Source: Neptuniibacter marinus
Lineage (GTDB): Bacteria; Pseudomonadota; Gammaproteobacteria; Pseudomonadales; Balneatricaceae
Assembly: GCF_001597725.1 (NCBI RefSeq)
Contig: NZ_LUTR01000010.1
Span: forward strand, 1-64,000
Direction: 5' to 3'
DNA: 64,000 bases
Made by a program: the position numbers and the translations under genes. Below the pieces are notes generated by a model. The model was given only the letters and a program-made list of their open reading frames with translations. It was not told where the DNA came from and searched no databases. Shown here piece after piece: positions 46,612 through 55,525 of the stretch. Each line of letters begins with the position of its first letter. Positions within the stretch are counted from its first letter, which is position 1.

Positions 46612-48042
46612 TTACGCACCATCACTTTTGGCTTTTTTCATTGCTTTATATTGCTGCATAAAGGTTTTTGATTCTGGCTCAATCAAATCACGATTACGCG
46701 TCCAACCACCTGCTAATGGCATTGATTTAATCCACCCCTGACGACTACATAACCTCATAAAGATCACGCCACAAGAGGAAACCAATTGAAAGAGCTTAGG
46801 GCGTTTAGCTAAAGCGGCGAAAGCTTTTACAACAAAACGGTTTGTTAACGGTTCGTACTTCTTATCCCACGACTGGGCGCGTAGCGAACGTAATAATTTA
46901 GGGAGAGGAATATTAACCGGACAGACCTCTTCACAACGTCCGTTTAAGGTACAGGCATGGGTCTGTTTATTCGCCACTTCCAGGCTATTTAAATGGGGTG
47001 TTAACACTGACCCCATCGGACCTGGGTAAACAGAGCCATAGGCATGACCGCCAATATGTTTATAAACCACGCAATGGTTCATACAAGCGCCACAACGTAT
47101 ACAACGCAGCATCTCTTCCATACCGTCAGCCAACATTTTGGTACGGCCATTATCGACTAAAACTATATGGCACTCTTCAGGCCCATCCGCATCATTCTGG
47201 CGCTTAGGTCCGTTATGAAAAGTAATATACTGGGTAATTTCCCCCCCAGTCGCCGAACGGGTCAGCAATCGCAATAAAGGTACCGCATGAGCCATTGATG
47301 GTACTAATTTTTCAATACCCGCCGTCACAATATGGACCTTAGGCGGCGTAATCGTTAGCTCCGCATTACCTTCGTTAGTAACGGTACAAGATGAACCGCT
47401 ATCCGCCAGTAAAAAGTTAGAACCACTGATACCAATATCTGCGGTTAAAAACTTAGTGCGAAGATCTCGACGCGCGCTGCGCACTAGATCAATAATCTCT
47501 TCAGAATAAGTAGGGTCTTTATGGTATTCGCGGAAGAGTTTAATAACATCTTCCCGACTACGGTGCATCGCAGGCCAGACAATATGCGAAGGGGGATCAC
47601 CCGCCAACTGAATAATATGTTCAGCCAGATCCGTTTCAACTCGCTCTATCCCTGAGTTATCTAACGCATGGGACAAACCGATCTCTTCACCTAGCATCGA
47701 TTTACTACGTGTCACTTTCTTCGCTTCATGCTGACGGCAAATATCTAAAACAATCTTTGACGCTTCTTCTGCGGTACTGGCCCAATGAATGATAGTCCCT
47801 TGTGCCAACGCATTTTTCTCGAACTCAGCCAAATAGTGATCCATATACTTAATCGTATGGTCTTTGACTTTCTGCCCCTGTTTACGGGCATTTTCAAACC
47901 CTGGGAAGTTAGCAATCGCCTCCGCACGTTTTGCTTCTGCTTTATCGGTCGTGCGCCGAATGATCATTTTCAGATCCGGTTGTGCAAGCGCATCTTTAAC
48001 GTTCTGGTAGAAATTTTCCGGTTTATTTGCTTGCATTTTCAT
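46612..48042 (-). CDS. lutB: LutB, iron-sulfur LUD-domain subunit of lactate oxidase
   Basis: A 476-residue LutB/YkgF-type protein. The N-terminal LUD domain (RSKSMLGEEIGLSHALDNSG, ETDLAEHIIQLAGDPPSHIV) is followed by ferredoxin-like cysteine clusters: MLRCIRCGACMNHCVVYKH and ACTLNGRCEEVCPVNIPL, which bind two 4Fe-4S centres. The role is electron transfer in L-lactate oxidation. It overlaps lutA by 20 bases and precedes lutC by three. Confidence 0.92.
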   Translation of the reverse strand: MKMQANKPENFYQNVKDALAQPDLKMIIRRTTDKAEAKRAEAIANFPGFENARKQGQKVKDHTIKYMDHYLAEFEKNALAQGTIIHWASTAEEASKIVLDICRQHEAKKVTRSKSMLGEEIGLSHALDNSGIERVETDLAEHIIQLAGDPPSHIVWPAMHRSREDVIKLFREYHKDPTYSEEIIDLVRSARRDLRTKFLTADIGISGSNFLLADSGSSCTVTNEGNAELTITPPKVHIVTAGIEKLVPSMAHAVPLLRLLTRSATGGEITQYITFHNGPKRQNDADGPEECHIVLVDNGRTKMLADGMEEMLRCIRCGACMNHCVVYKHIGGHAYGSVYPGPMGSVLTPHLNSLEVANKQTHACTLNGRCEEVCPVNIPLPKLLRSLRAQSWDKKYEPLTNRFVVKAFAALAKRPKLFQLVSSCGVIFMRLCSRQGWIKSMPLAGGWTRNRDLIEPESKTFMQQYKAMKKAKSDGA

Positions 48043-48856
48043 CTCCCAAAATCTGTGGAGCTAAGCCTGCTAGCACTTCCGCCGTATGTAGCGCTTTTAT
48101 CTCTTTATGGCCTTCTCGATTCAGCTTTCCCGCCATATTCATTAAGCAACCCATATCACCACCCAGCAAGTAATCCGCTTCAGTCGCTAGAATATTTTCA
48201 GTTTTCTCTGCAACAATCTCATTAGAGATATCGGAATACTTCACACAAAATGTTCCACCAAAGCCACAGCATTCAGAGTGGCCATTCAGCGGGTTATGCT
48301 CTAAGCCTTTAACATTAGCCAACATCTTTCGAGGCTGCTCATAAACATGGAGCGTTCGATAACCTGAGCAGCTATCGTGGTACGTGTATGATCCTTCAAG
48401 CTCAATACCGCTGGATTCAAATTCACAAACATCCACTAAAAATGAAAGCAGCTCATGAGTTATGTCAGCCAAATGCTGTGCTCGTGCAAGCCATTCTGGT
48501 TGATCTTTAAAAACCTCAATAAAATTCTTTTTGATCATTGCAGCACATGAGCCTGAAGGCACAACAACATAATCAAAATTCTCAAACTGTTTAATCGTCT
48601 GATAGGCTATCTGACGTGTTCCCTCATCATCACCCGAATTAAAAGCAGGCTGACCGCAACATGACTGCTGCTCCGGAACTTCAACGGTACATCCAGCCTC
48701 CTCCAGTAATTTTAGAGAAGCAAAACCTACCGATGGTCGCATAGTGTTGACTAAGCAGGTGACAAATAAACCTACTTTCTTTTCAGATATATTCAGGCAT
48801 TTAATCGTATTGGATTGTGCGCCCTTAACATCGGCATTAATAATTTCTTGAGACAT
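48023..48856 (-). CDS. lutA: LutA, CCG-domain iron-sulfur subunit of lactate oxidase
   Basis: A 277-residue protein with two CCG domains, each with its cysteine set: VEVPEQQSCCGQPAFNSGDD and GHSECCGFGGTFCVKYSDIS, as in YkgE/LutA and GlpC-like subunits. It works with LutB and LutC. The gene starts the lut operon; a GntR-type operator lies 200 bases upstream. Confidence 0.9.
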   Translation of the reverse strand: MSQEIINADVKGAQSNTIKCLNISEKKVGLFVTCLVNTMRPSVGFASLKLLEEAGCTVEVPEQQSCCGQPAFNSGDDEGTRQIAYQTIKQFENFDYVVVPSGSCAAMIKKNFIEVFKDQPEWLARAQHLADITHELLSFLVDVCEFESSGIELEGSYTYHDSCSGYRTLHVYEQPRKMLANVKGLEHNPLNGHSECCGFGGTFCVKYSDISNEIVAEKTENILATEADYLLGGDMGCLMNMAGKLNREGHKEIKALHTAEVLAGLAPQILGDENASK

Positions 48857-49166
48857 TTACCCGCCCTTGTTAATGAAGGTGACGTTCTTTTTATTGTTAT
48901 ACGAATCAACCAATAAGCAGTTTCAGGCAATGCTTGGCTAATCCACTAATCGGACCAACGTTTCGGGATAAATTATCATCGAATACAGGCCACCATTAAA
49001 ACTTATGCAAGACACACTAAACTCTATTTCAAAGCAAAAATAGACAGACACGCCAACTGGTCTGACCAGATAAATCAAGAAAGCTAAGATTGATTGAAAA
49101 AAACATAATGTGAATAAGTATAGGGCAATAAAACAGTACTGGATGGGAAAAACAGGCACACCTAGA
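48857..49166. promoter_or_regulatory. Region between the lut regulator and lutA, with operator
   Basis: About 310 bases between the regulator stop (49167) and the lutA ATG (48856). It holds the operator at 49057-49069 and presumably the lut promoter; I could not fix -35 and -10 boxes with confidence. A 73-residue minus-strand frame here (48938-49159) shows no protein-like pattern. Confidence 0.5.
49057..49069. promoter_or_regulatory. LldR/FadR-type operator
   Basis: CTGGTCTGACCAG is a perfect palindrome and contains TGGT-N3-ACCA (49058-49068), the consensus for the FadR-subfamily GntR regulators such as LldR. It lies about 200 bases upstream of lutA and about 100 bases downstream of the regulator's stop, fitting lactate-responsive repression of lutABC. 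Confidence 0.75.
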
Positions 49167-49883
49167 TTAACCAGCGCCTTCCAACTGACTACGTGTATAG
49201 TTGATATGCTCTGTGGCTATTTTTTTTGCAAGCGGCGCATCTCTATTCATTAGAGCTTGATAGATCTGTGTATGCTGGGCACCAATGCGATCAGGGTATC
49301 GCCCAAATTTTTTCAGTGTGAGATCAAGTACGCCATAAATAGCATTAAAATAGCGATCATAAAAAATCTGGCTAAAGGACATTACTAAAACATTATGACT
49401 TGCTTCAGCGATCATCATATGGAAACGAAGATCTGCTTTCGCTTTAGCTAAGGTGGTCACGCCACTCGAACGCGCATGTACAATTTGGTATTCCTGCTCT
49501 ATTTTTTCTAGCTGCTCATCTGTTGCTCTTAAAGCTGCATAAAATGCAGCCTCTCCTTCCAAAGCAGCCCGCATCTCCATCACTTGTAATTGAAACTCCA
49601 AGCTATGTCCTAATCCTCCCAACGGCATATCTAAGTGAGGTTCAAGTAAATTGAGACAAACAGATCCTCCACCCGGATAGGTCTTCACCATTCCTTTCAG
49701 CTCAAGATCTTGTATTGCCTCTCGCACTGTAGACCTAGAAACTTGATAAGTAGAAGCAAGCTCTCGCTGAGAGGTCAGCTTATGGCCGGGGCAAATATCG
49801 CCGTATAAGATATCTTGTTGCAGCTTTAGACTTAACTGCTGACTAAGACCCTTAACATCCGAACCTGTTTTTTTAATAGACAT
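49167..49883 (-). CDS. GntR-family (FadR subfamily) regulator of lutABC
   Basis: A 238-residue regulator: winged helix LQQDILYGDICPGHKLTSQR, ELASTYQVSRSTVREAIQDL and the FCD ligand-binding domain (EMRAALEGEAAFYAALRATD, and AKADLRFHMMIAEASHNVLV). Asp/His residues in the FCD (RFHMMIAEASHN, HTQIYQALMNRD) typically bind a metal and an organic acid. ATG 49883 (MSIKKTGSD) places the HTH as in LldR; the frame is open to 49976 with a poorly conserved extension. Placement next to lutABC makes lactate the likely effector. Confidence 0.88.
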   Translation of the reverse strand: MSIKKTGSDVKGLSQQLSLKLQQDILYGDICPGHKLTSQRELASTYQVSRSTVREAIQDLELKGMVKTYPGGGSVCLNLLEPHLDMPLGGLGHSLEFQLQVMEMRAALEGEAAFYAALRATDEQLEKIEQEYQIVHARSSGVTTLAKAKADLRFHMMIAEASHNVLVMSFSQIFYDRYFNAIYGVLDLTLKKFGRYPDRIGAQHTQIYQALMNRDAPLAKKIATEHINYTRSQLEGAG

Positions 49884-50118
49884 AATAGATGATACGAATA
49901 GCCTTCTGGACAGACCCGTTATCAGTTTAACATTTCTCTTAATTTTATCCTGAACTACTTTTTGAATTGAATGCATCCGCTATTTATAAGCTAAGCCTTG
50001 AACGGCTTGTAATAATCTAAATGGGAAATAACAAGTCAGTGAATTTTAGGTCATATTCAGGTAAACAGTGTTCGTGTGATCTCGGTGCTTTAGGCTATCT
50101 AGCAGATAATAGACATAA

Positions 50119-50155
50119 AAAAAGAGCGATCCCTTTTTCAGAAATCGCTCTTTTT
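50119..50155. terminator. Intrinsic terminator of the SRPBCC gene
   Basis: AAAAAGAGCGAT (50119-50130) and ATCGCTCTTTTT (50144-50155) form a perfect 12-bp stem with a 13-base loop. It lies 18 bases past the stop of the gene at 50174 and has T-runs on both strands. Confidence 0.85.
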
Positions 50156-50173
50156 AAATAGGAAAATGTTTAA

Positions 50174-50668
50174 TTAGTTATAAAGTTTTTCCAGATTTCC
50201 TACACCAGCTTGAAGCACACCGCGCATAACATCTTCCGCTTCTTTATCTGATAGGCCCGCAGCATTAAAGCTTGTTTTCCAAGTCATTACAGAGCCGCCT
50301 TTGCCATTTGGCTTAACGGTGATTTGCGCTTCATAATCAGAAACAGGCAATGGAGAGTCGGTGATCGCATAGCGATAAGAGTGATTTACATTATCTTCTT
50401 CTAGAAGAATTTCAGTAACTTTGCCGCCATCACCTAATGTCAATACACGAGTATCACCTGTGCGATCGCTGGCAACAATACCTGGAAGCCAACGGTTCAG
50501 GCTATTAAAATCACCCACTAAAGCCCATACACCAGCAGGCTTAACATTAAGGTTTGCAGTTTCTTCGATATTAATATTACCCGCCGCAAAAGCAGTACTA
50601 GACAACATGCCTGATGCTGCAATTAATCCAATTAGAACTTTGCGAGTAACGCTTTGTTTCTGTTTCAT
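50174..50668 (-). CDS. Secreted SRPBCC (START-like) protein
   Basis: A 164-residue protein with a signal peptide (about 1-28, ending SSTAFAA) and a polyketide_cyc2-type SRPBCC fold: NVKPAGVWALVGDFNSLNRWLPG, RYAITDSPLPVSDYEAQITV, SVMTWKTSFNAAG and the final helix DVMRGVLQAGVGNLEKLY. Such domains hold hydrophobic ligands in a cavity; periplasmic MxaD-like members exist. No specific ligand can be named. Confidence 0.82.
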   Translation of the reverse strand: MKQKQSVTRKVLIGLIAASGMLSSTAFAAGNINIEETANLNVKPAGVWALVGDFNSLNRWLPGIVASDRTGDTRVLTLGDGGKVTEILLEEDNVNHSYRYAITDSPLPVSDYEAQITVKPNGKGGSVMTWKTSFNAAGLSDKEAEDVMRGVLQAGVGNLEKLYN

Positions 50669-50983
50669 TATCCCTGACCCTTTTAATTTTAATTTTTAGT
50701 AAAGCAAAATGAAGTTAATTTAAAGCCTAAAAAATCCAGATAAGCATGAACTGTATATTCTGGTTTTTAAATCATTCTTGAGGCTTAGTTCCAAAATAGT
50801 GTTTCCTGCCCAAAAAGTCACCCTTTGAATCGATTTCCTAAGGTTTAAACACAGTGAAACCTAAAGCAGCACTCAAGTATCTACACTTTCAGCCGATAAT
50901 TTTATTACCTCTTTTTAAACAGAAAGAAAAAACTTCGCAGAGGAATGACAACCTAATCCCACGATCAAGGCAAAAGGTTAGAA
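50669..50983. other. Divergent promoter region
   Basis: About 315 AT-rich bases between the SRPBCC gene and the small plus-strand ORF at 50984. I see no ORF, strong hairpin or repeat; it must carry both promoters. Confidence 0.4.
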
Positions 50984-51193
50984 ATGGAAATAAATGAAAT
51001 CAGTAGCAGTGCAGCGGTCGCTAGTGAGCATACAGTACCCACTAACCACTCGATAAAATCTGCAGAAATGGCTAACAACCAAATTGAGAAAACGGGCGAG
51101 CAAGTGATGCAACTGTTAGAAGTCACTGCACCCGGAAAGTTACGTACCGACCCTCTAAGCCCATTAGGTTCACTGCTAGATGTCACCGCATAA
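50984..51193 (+). CDS. Small protein resembling the YjfB family
   Basis: A 69-residue, helix-rich protein without cysteines: MEINEISSSAAVASEHT, then a helix rich in A, N, Q and E (HSIKSAEMANNQIEKTGEQVMQLLEVT) and a Leu/Pro-rich end. The layout (short M-x-I-N/S start, a QxxG helix and QLL) recalls the YjfB putative motility family, but the match is loose. AGG lies 8 bases before ATG. It converges on polB with 36 bases between the stops. Confidence 0.45.
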   Translation: MEINEISSSAAVASEHTVPTNHSIKSAEMANNQIEKTGEQVMQLLEVTAPGKLRTDPLSPLGSLLDVTA

Positions 51194-51229
51194 AAGCGGG
51201 CGAAAGCTGCCTATTTTTCCGCAAAAAGA

Positions 51230-53587
51230 TTAAAACAGTTTAATTTGCGGTGCGACTAAGTCATCAAAATCCTCACCTAAAAACTGCATAATTGCCTCAG
51301 CTACCGGCCGAATCTGTTTCTCTAGGTAATGCTGGTAATCCAATGAAGACCTCACAAACTCGACTGGTTCTGGGCCATTAACCGTTATTACATATTCGAT
51401 GTAACTTCCCGAACGGTACGGACTTGGCTGATCAAGCTGTTCATATTCGCGCTCAGCTTTTAAGCCTGCTTGAACGTGGGGCGGTTTATTTTTGACATAT
51501 TGATCTAGGCGCTGCCTGATCCGTTTTCGATACACAAGCTTTGCATCAACCTCTCCCTGTTTCAGCTGCTCCACTATATGTTTTAAAAGTGACTTCCACT
51601 CCTGCCCTTTAAATACGCGTTCATACAAGTTCTCTTGCAACTCTCTAGCAAGCGGAGTCCAATCTGTTCGTACATTTTCCAACCCTTTAAAAACCATCCG
51701 CTCAGAACCATCAGACAGACGCTTTAATCCCGCATAACGCTTCTTTGAACCTTTTTCAGAGTGTCTTATGGTCGGCATTAAAAAGCGGCTATAGTGTGTC
51801 TCGTACTCTATCTCCAATTGAGTATCTAACTGAAAGCGCTGCTGTAAGTTTTCTCGCCACCAGCCGTTTAAAAATTCAGCTAACAACTCACCTTTTTTAT
51901 CTGCATTTTCAGTAGAAAAGTCATCGCCTAACCACACAAAGACAGAGTCGGTGTCGCCATAGATTACTTTGAAACCAAAGTTATCCTCTATGCACTCAGC
52001 AGTTTTTGTCAGTATTTCATGTCCTCTCAGTGTAATAGAACTTGATAACCTTTGATCATAAAACCGGCAAACATTTGAACCAAGCACGCCATAAAACGAG
52101 TTCATAATTATTTTTATTGCCTGAGAGAGTGCGGCATTTTTCGACCGTTTAGCCTGATCTCTAGCGGCCCACAAGGTTTCAATTAACTCAGGGAGAATCG
52201 TCTTGCTACGCGAAAAAATAGCATGATTGAATCCAGGTAATAGATCTTCTGGGAGGCTATCCTCTTTTAGTCCTTCAGCTAAACCATAGGGATCTACTTT
52301 AAACGTACGAATAATACTCGGGTATAGGCTTTTAAAATCCAGAACAAGTACATGGCTGTATAGTCCTGGACGGGAATCCATAACATATCCACCAGGTGCA
52401 CTTAGCCCTGAAACTCCCGATGCGTATTCCGGCGCAACATAGCCTTTGCGATGAAGATGAGGTAAATACTGGTTATCAAAAGCGGCCGCTGAGCCTCCTA
52501 CTTTATCTAAAGACAATCCAGTCAAACGGGCTCGCTCAATAAGATAATTGATCAGATCTGCTTTCTCAAAAATATCCCAAACCAACTTACAATCTTCGAG
52601 GTTATAGCGGGCTAAAGCTTCTTTATCATCACGAAAAAGCCGTTGAATTTCATCCCCTCGAACCTCGACATGGTCAATCAACTTGCCACGATCCAACATC
52701 TGACGGGAAACATTTTCTAAGGAGAAGCTTTCAAATTGGTAGGTCGCACCTTTAAGAGTGTCTATACCATCCAACACCATGCGCCCCGCCATACGGATAA
52801 ATAACTTCCCTTGACCTGACTCATGTAACTGTATTGGCTGCTTATCACGACCTAAACGTAAAGCAATATGCAATGCATCAGCTCTATTTTTAAGGACCCT
52901 AAAATCAAAACCAACAACATTCCAACCTATAAAAATATCCGGATCATATCGTTCAACTACATCAATAAAAGCAAGTAAAAGTGATTTTTCACTAGGATAG
53001 TATTTTATTTCTGCCTTATCTTCCCCTTCCCCAAGCATTAACACTAAGCGAAAGTCATCTGCATAAAAGGCTGCCGATAATATTTTATCGGCGCGCATAG
53101 TGGTTTCTAAGTCGATAGAGAGAATTCGAAAACGAGGGAATACTTCTGCAGGTTTAAGCTTAAATTGGGAGGCGCATTGCGTAATGGCAACACCACCTTG
53201 AATAAACCGCTCCATTAAAAAGCGATCAGTAAGGCGAATATCTTCCTCCATCATCACAATGCCTGACAATCGCAAAAGATCCACGATTTGCCGCATGACT
53301 TTAAGGCTACGGCAATAGAGGCCGTGCACCCCTTTATAATTAAGGTCAGTTAATTCAAGCTTAACTATTCGCCAACCTGAAAAACGCATTAATATGCGTT
53401 CGACCTCTTCAACCTGCTCATCTAAGACAAAGAAAATCGTCTCTTGATTAGGAATCGTAACAGGAAAAACTTGATCTATTGTGCGAACCCAGTAGGTAAG
53501 CACAATCCCAGTAGGACTATCCTGTTGCTGACGCGTTAATATAAACCCCGTTGTCGATTCCAACGCTAACAAATCTCGATTAGGCAT
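51230..53587 (-). CDS. polB: DNA polymerase II
   Basis: A 785-residue family B polymerase. The 3'-5' exonuclease motif is ILSIDLETTM and the second is FIGWNVVGFDFRVL. Polymerase motif A is LDFKSLYPSIIRTF, motif B is KIIMNSFYGVLG and motif C is YGDTDSVFVW; KKRYAG follows. It performs damage-tolerant synthesis in the SOS response of E. coli. It is the last gene in the mevalonate run, 17 bases after mvaD, which is an unusual address; no separate promoter or LexA box was found in so short a gap. Confidence 0.95.
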   Translation of the reverse strand: MPNRDLLALESTTGFILTRQQQDSPTGIVLTYWVRTIDQVFPVTIPNQETIFFVLDEQVEEVERILMRFSGWRIVKLELTDLNYKGVHGLYCRSLKVMRQIVDLLRLSGIVMMEEDIRLTDRFLMERFIQGGVAITQCASQFKLKPAEVFPRFRILSIDLETTMRADKILSAAFYADDFRLVLMLGEGEDKAEIKYYPSEKSLLLAFIDVVERYDPDIFIGWNVVGFDFRVLKNRADALHIALRLGRDKQPIQLHESGQGKLFIRMAGRMVLDGIDTLKGATYQFESFSLENVSRQMLDRGKLIDHVEVRGDEIQRLFRDDKEALARYNLEDCKLVWDIFEKADLINYLIERARLTGLSLDKVGGSAAAFDNQYLPHLHRKGYVAPEYASGVSGLSAPGGYVMDSRPGLYSHVLVLDFKSLYPSIIRTFKVDPYGLAEGLKEDSLPEDLLPGFNHAIFSRSKTILPELIETLWAARDQAKRSKNAALSQAIKIIMNSFYGVLGSNVCRFYDQRLSSSITLRGHEILTKTAECIEDNFGFKVIYGDTDSVFVWLGDDFSTENADKKGELLAEFLNGWWRENLQQRFQLDTQLEIEYETHYSRFLMPTIRHSEKGSKKRYAGLKRLSDGSERMVFKGLENVRTDWTPLARELQENLYERVFKGQEWKSLLKHIVEQLKQGEVDAKLVYRKRIRQRLDQYVKNKPPHVQAGLKAEREYEQLDQPSPYRSGSYIEYVITVNGPEPVEFVRSSLDYQHYLEKQIRPVAEAIMQFLGEDFDDLVAPQIKLF

Positions 53588-53604
53588 CAGGGATCACAGA
53601 TAAC

Positions 53605-54609
53605 TTATCCAAACGGCGCAACAATATCTACGTCCATTAACTCAGGAAAAGCATCTCTTACTTGAGCTTCAGACTCACTATGGAAAATCAACTTTAAGTT
53701 GGGACCCGCATCCATAGTTAAGTAAACCTGAACACCCGATGCTCTTAATTCCCATAATCTATGCATTGCTGCAACAGACTCGGGCTGCCAATAAAGTAAG
53801 GGCGGCCAAGAACCTATCATAGTGGCATGCATAGATAAGGCATTCTGCTCCGCAGTTTGACCTAATAATTCTAGATCCCGATTCTTAATAGCCTCTTTAA
53901 TCACCCTCAAATCATTGGCAGCTTGCTTCGGCCATGAGTTATAAAGTGGTGCGGATTCAACTGTGCGCTGCATACCTGAACGGGAATCTATTTTTTTCTC
54001 GCCGGTTGCAACTTTTAACAGACCAATCCTAAATCCAGGCCATTGTGCAGCTAAAGGCTCAGCACAACTATCCATACCATCTGTTCGAACACCTAAATGC
54101 CACTCAACAAAACCTTGGTAAATGGAACGAGAAGCACTGCCACTCCCCATGCGAGCAAAAGCTGATAGATGTTCTTTCTTCAACCCAAAACGATAAAAGT
54201 CATTTACCGCTAAAGTCAAAGCAGCAAAGCCCGATGCAGATGATGCCAAACCTGCCGCTGTAGGAATATTATTTACAGTCCTCACAGTAATAGGCTGATC
54301 TAGATCTCGCCGAAACAGCTCAATAAACCTAATCACTTTACTGGCAAACTTACTATCTGGTTCAAGCAACTCATCGTTTAAATAAACCTGATCCTCTCCT
54401 GTGTCAGACTCATTTATTGATGTATGACTGCCCAGCTCACCTAACGAAATAGACAAAGATCCATTAATAGGCAGATTAAGCTCTACGTCTCGTTTCCCCC
54501 AATATTTGCATAACGCAATATTACTAGGCGCAAATGCCTCAGCTTTTAGCCCTGCCTCTGTTCTTTTCGGCAGGTAATTTGCGATCACATCCTTTTTAGA
54601 GATACTCAA
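53605..54609 (-). CDS. mvaD: Diphosphomevalonate decarboxylase
   Basis: A 334-residue GHMP-fold enzyme that turns mevalonate diphosphate into isopentenyl diphosphate. Signatures are SNIALCKYWGKRDVELNLPI at the N-terminus, IPTAAGLASSASGFAALTLA (the ATP loop), GSGSASRSIYQGFVEW and YLTMDAGPNLKLI, which contains the catalytic Asp. It overlaps the upstream GHMP kinase by 14 bases. Length is normal. Confidence 0.95.
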   Translation of the reverse strand: MSISKKDVIANYLPKRTEAGLKAEAFAPSNIALCKYWGKRDVELNLPINGSLSISLGELGSHTSINESDTGEDQVYLNDELLEPDSKFASKVIRFIELFRRDLDQPITVRTVNNIPTAAGLASSASGFAALTLAVNDFYRFGLKKEHLSAFARMGSGSASRSIYQGFVEWHLGVRTDGMDSCAEPLAAQWPGFRIGLLKVATGEKKIDSRSGMQRTVESAPLYNSWPKQAANDLRVIKEAIKNRDLELLGQTAEQNALSMHATMIGSWPPLLYWQPESVAAMHRLWELRASGVQVYLTMDAGPNLKLIFHSESEAQVRDAFPELMDVDIVAPFG

Positions 54610-55525
54610 GACTCACTCCTTGTTCTGATACTGCAACCTCTATCTGTTCATAAGGCATAGTTACATCTGTCACCTGCCCTAAAGCTAATACGCAATCACC
54701 TAAACCAGAACCTGATATTTTAACGCCTTGCACATCTGTACCGGATCGTAATCGATAAACCATATCTGAAATAACGCGATCAGATACGCCTAACGCATCC
54801 ATTAAGCCTTGATAATGGTTCATCAGACAGCCAAGGTTCTGCCAATCTTGGTCTACAACAGCTTGTTCTGCTTTCAGTGTCACTTGCCCCATTAGCTGAT
54901 AAATCTGTTGATATATCTCAGGATTAGCACGACTTAATTGCTCAACTTTACATAATACATCTGGGGTTTTTGTCTTATAACCTGCATAAAATAGAGAGAT
55001 TGCAGGACATGCGGGCAGCTTTTTAATTGAACAAGGGTTAACACTATAAGCGACAATAGAGCCGTATATGCTAGCAACTAAATCTGTACCTGAACCACGT
55101 CCATCTTGCACTTTGTGCACGACAGCTAACGCTTTTTCAAATAAGGATTTATTATCTACCTTAAGCTCAGCATAGGCGGACAAAACAGCTACAACACCCG
55201 CTGTTACCGCCGCCGAAGAGCCCAATCCCACCTTATGGGAAAACTCTGACTCAATAGTTAACCGGAAGCCATTTGGCAGCTGACTCGCAAACAATTCAAT
55301 CGCAGCTAACACAAAAGTTAAATTTGGATTAGCGGTAAGCTGAGCTAAATCAGATCGGTAATACGCTAAAGCAGAATCAATTACCACTTCAGGTTCTGAC
55401 AGAGGCGTTAATTCAACAACAATATATTTATCTACAGCACAGGCCAATGCTCTCTCGCCAAAGAGCACTGAATGTTCACCCATCAGCATAATGCTACCGG
55501 GTATTTTTGCACGAATCTTACGCAC
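54596..55525 (-). CDS. GHMP kinase, probably phosphomevalonate kinase
   Basis: A 309-residue GHMP kinase: KIPGSIMLMGEHSVLFGERA at the N-terminus, VGLGSSAAVTAGVVAVLSAY as the ATP loop, GRGSGTDLVASIYGSIVAY for the catalytic Asp, and GVKISGSGLGDCVLAL at the end. The C-terminal S-G-x-G-x-G-D-C and the SGTDLVASIYG motif look more like phosphomevalonate kinases, and the pathway needs one. It cannot be told safely from mevalonate kinase by eye. It overlaps both neighbours (8 and 14 bases). Confidence 0.8.
   Translation of the reverse strand: MRKIRAKIPGSIMLMGEHSVLFGERALACAVDKYIVVELTPLSEPEVVIDSALAYYRSDLAQLTANPNLTFVLAAIELFASQLPNGFRLTIESEFSHKVGLGSSAAVTAGVVAVLSAYAELKVDNKSLFEKALAVVHKVQDGRGSGTDLVASIYGSIVAYSVNPCSIKKLPACPAISLFYAGYKTKTPDVLCKVEQLSRANPEIYQQIYQLMGQVTLKAEQAVVDQDWQNLGCLMNHYQGLMDALGVSDRVISDMVYRLRSGTDVQGVKISGSGLGDCVLALGQVTDVTMPYEQIEVAVSEQGVSLEYL

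Noticed and set aside
48938-49159. 73-residue minus-strand frame upstream of lutA
   Set aside because: Hydrophobic and low in conserved features; it covers the operator region and looks like chance.
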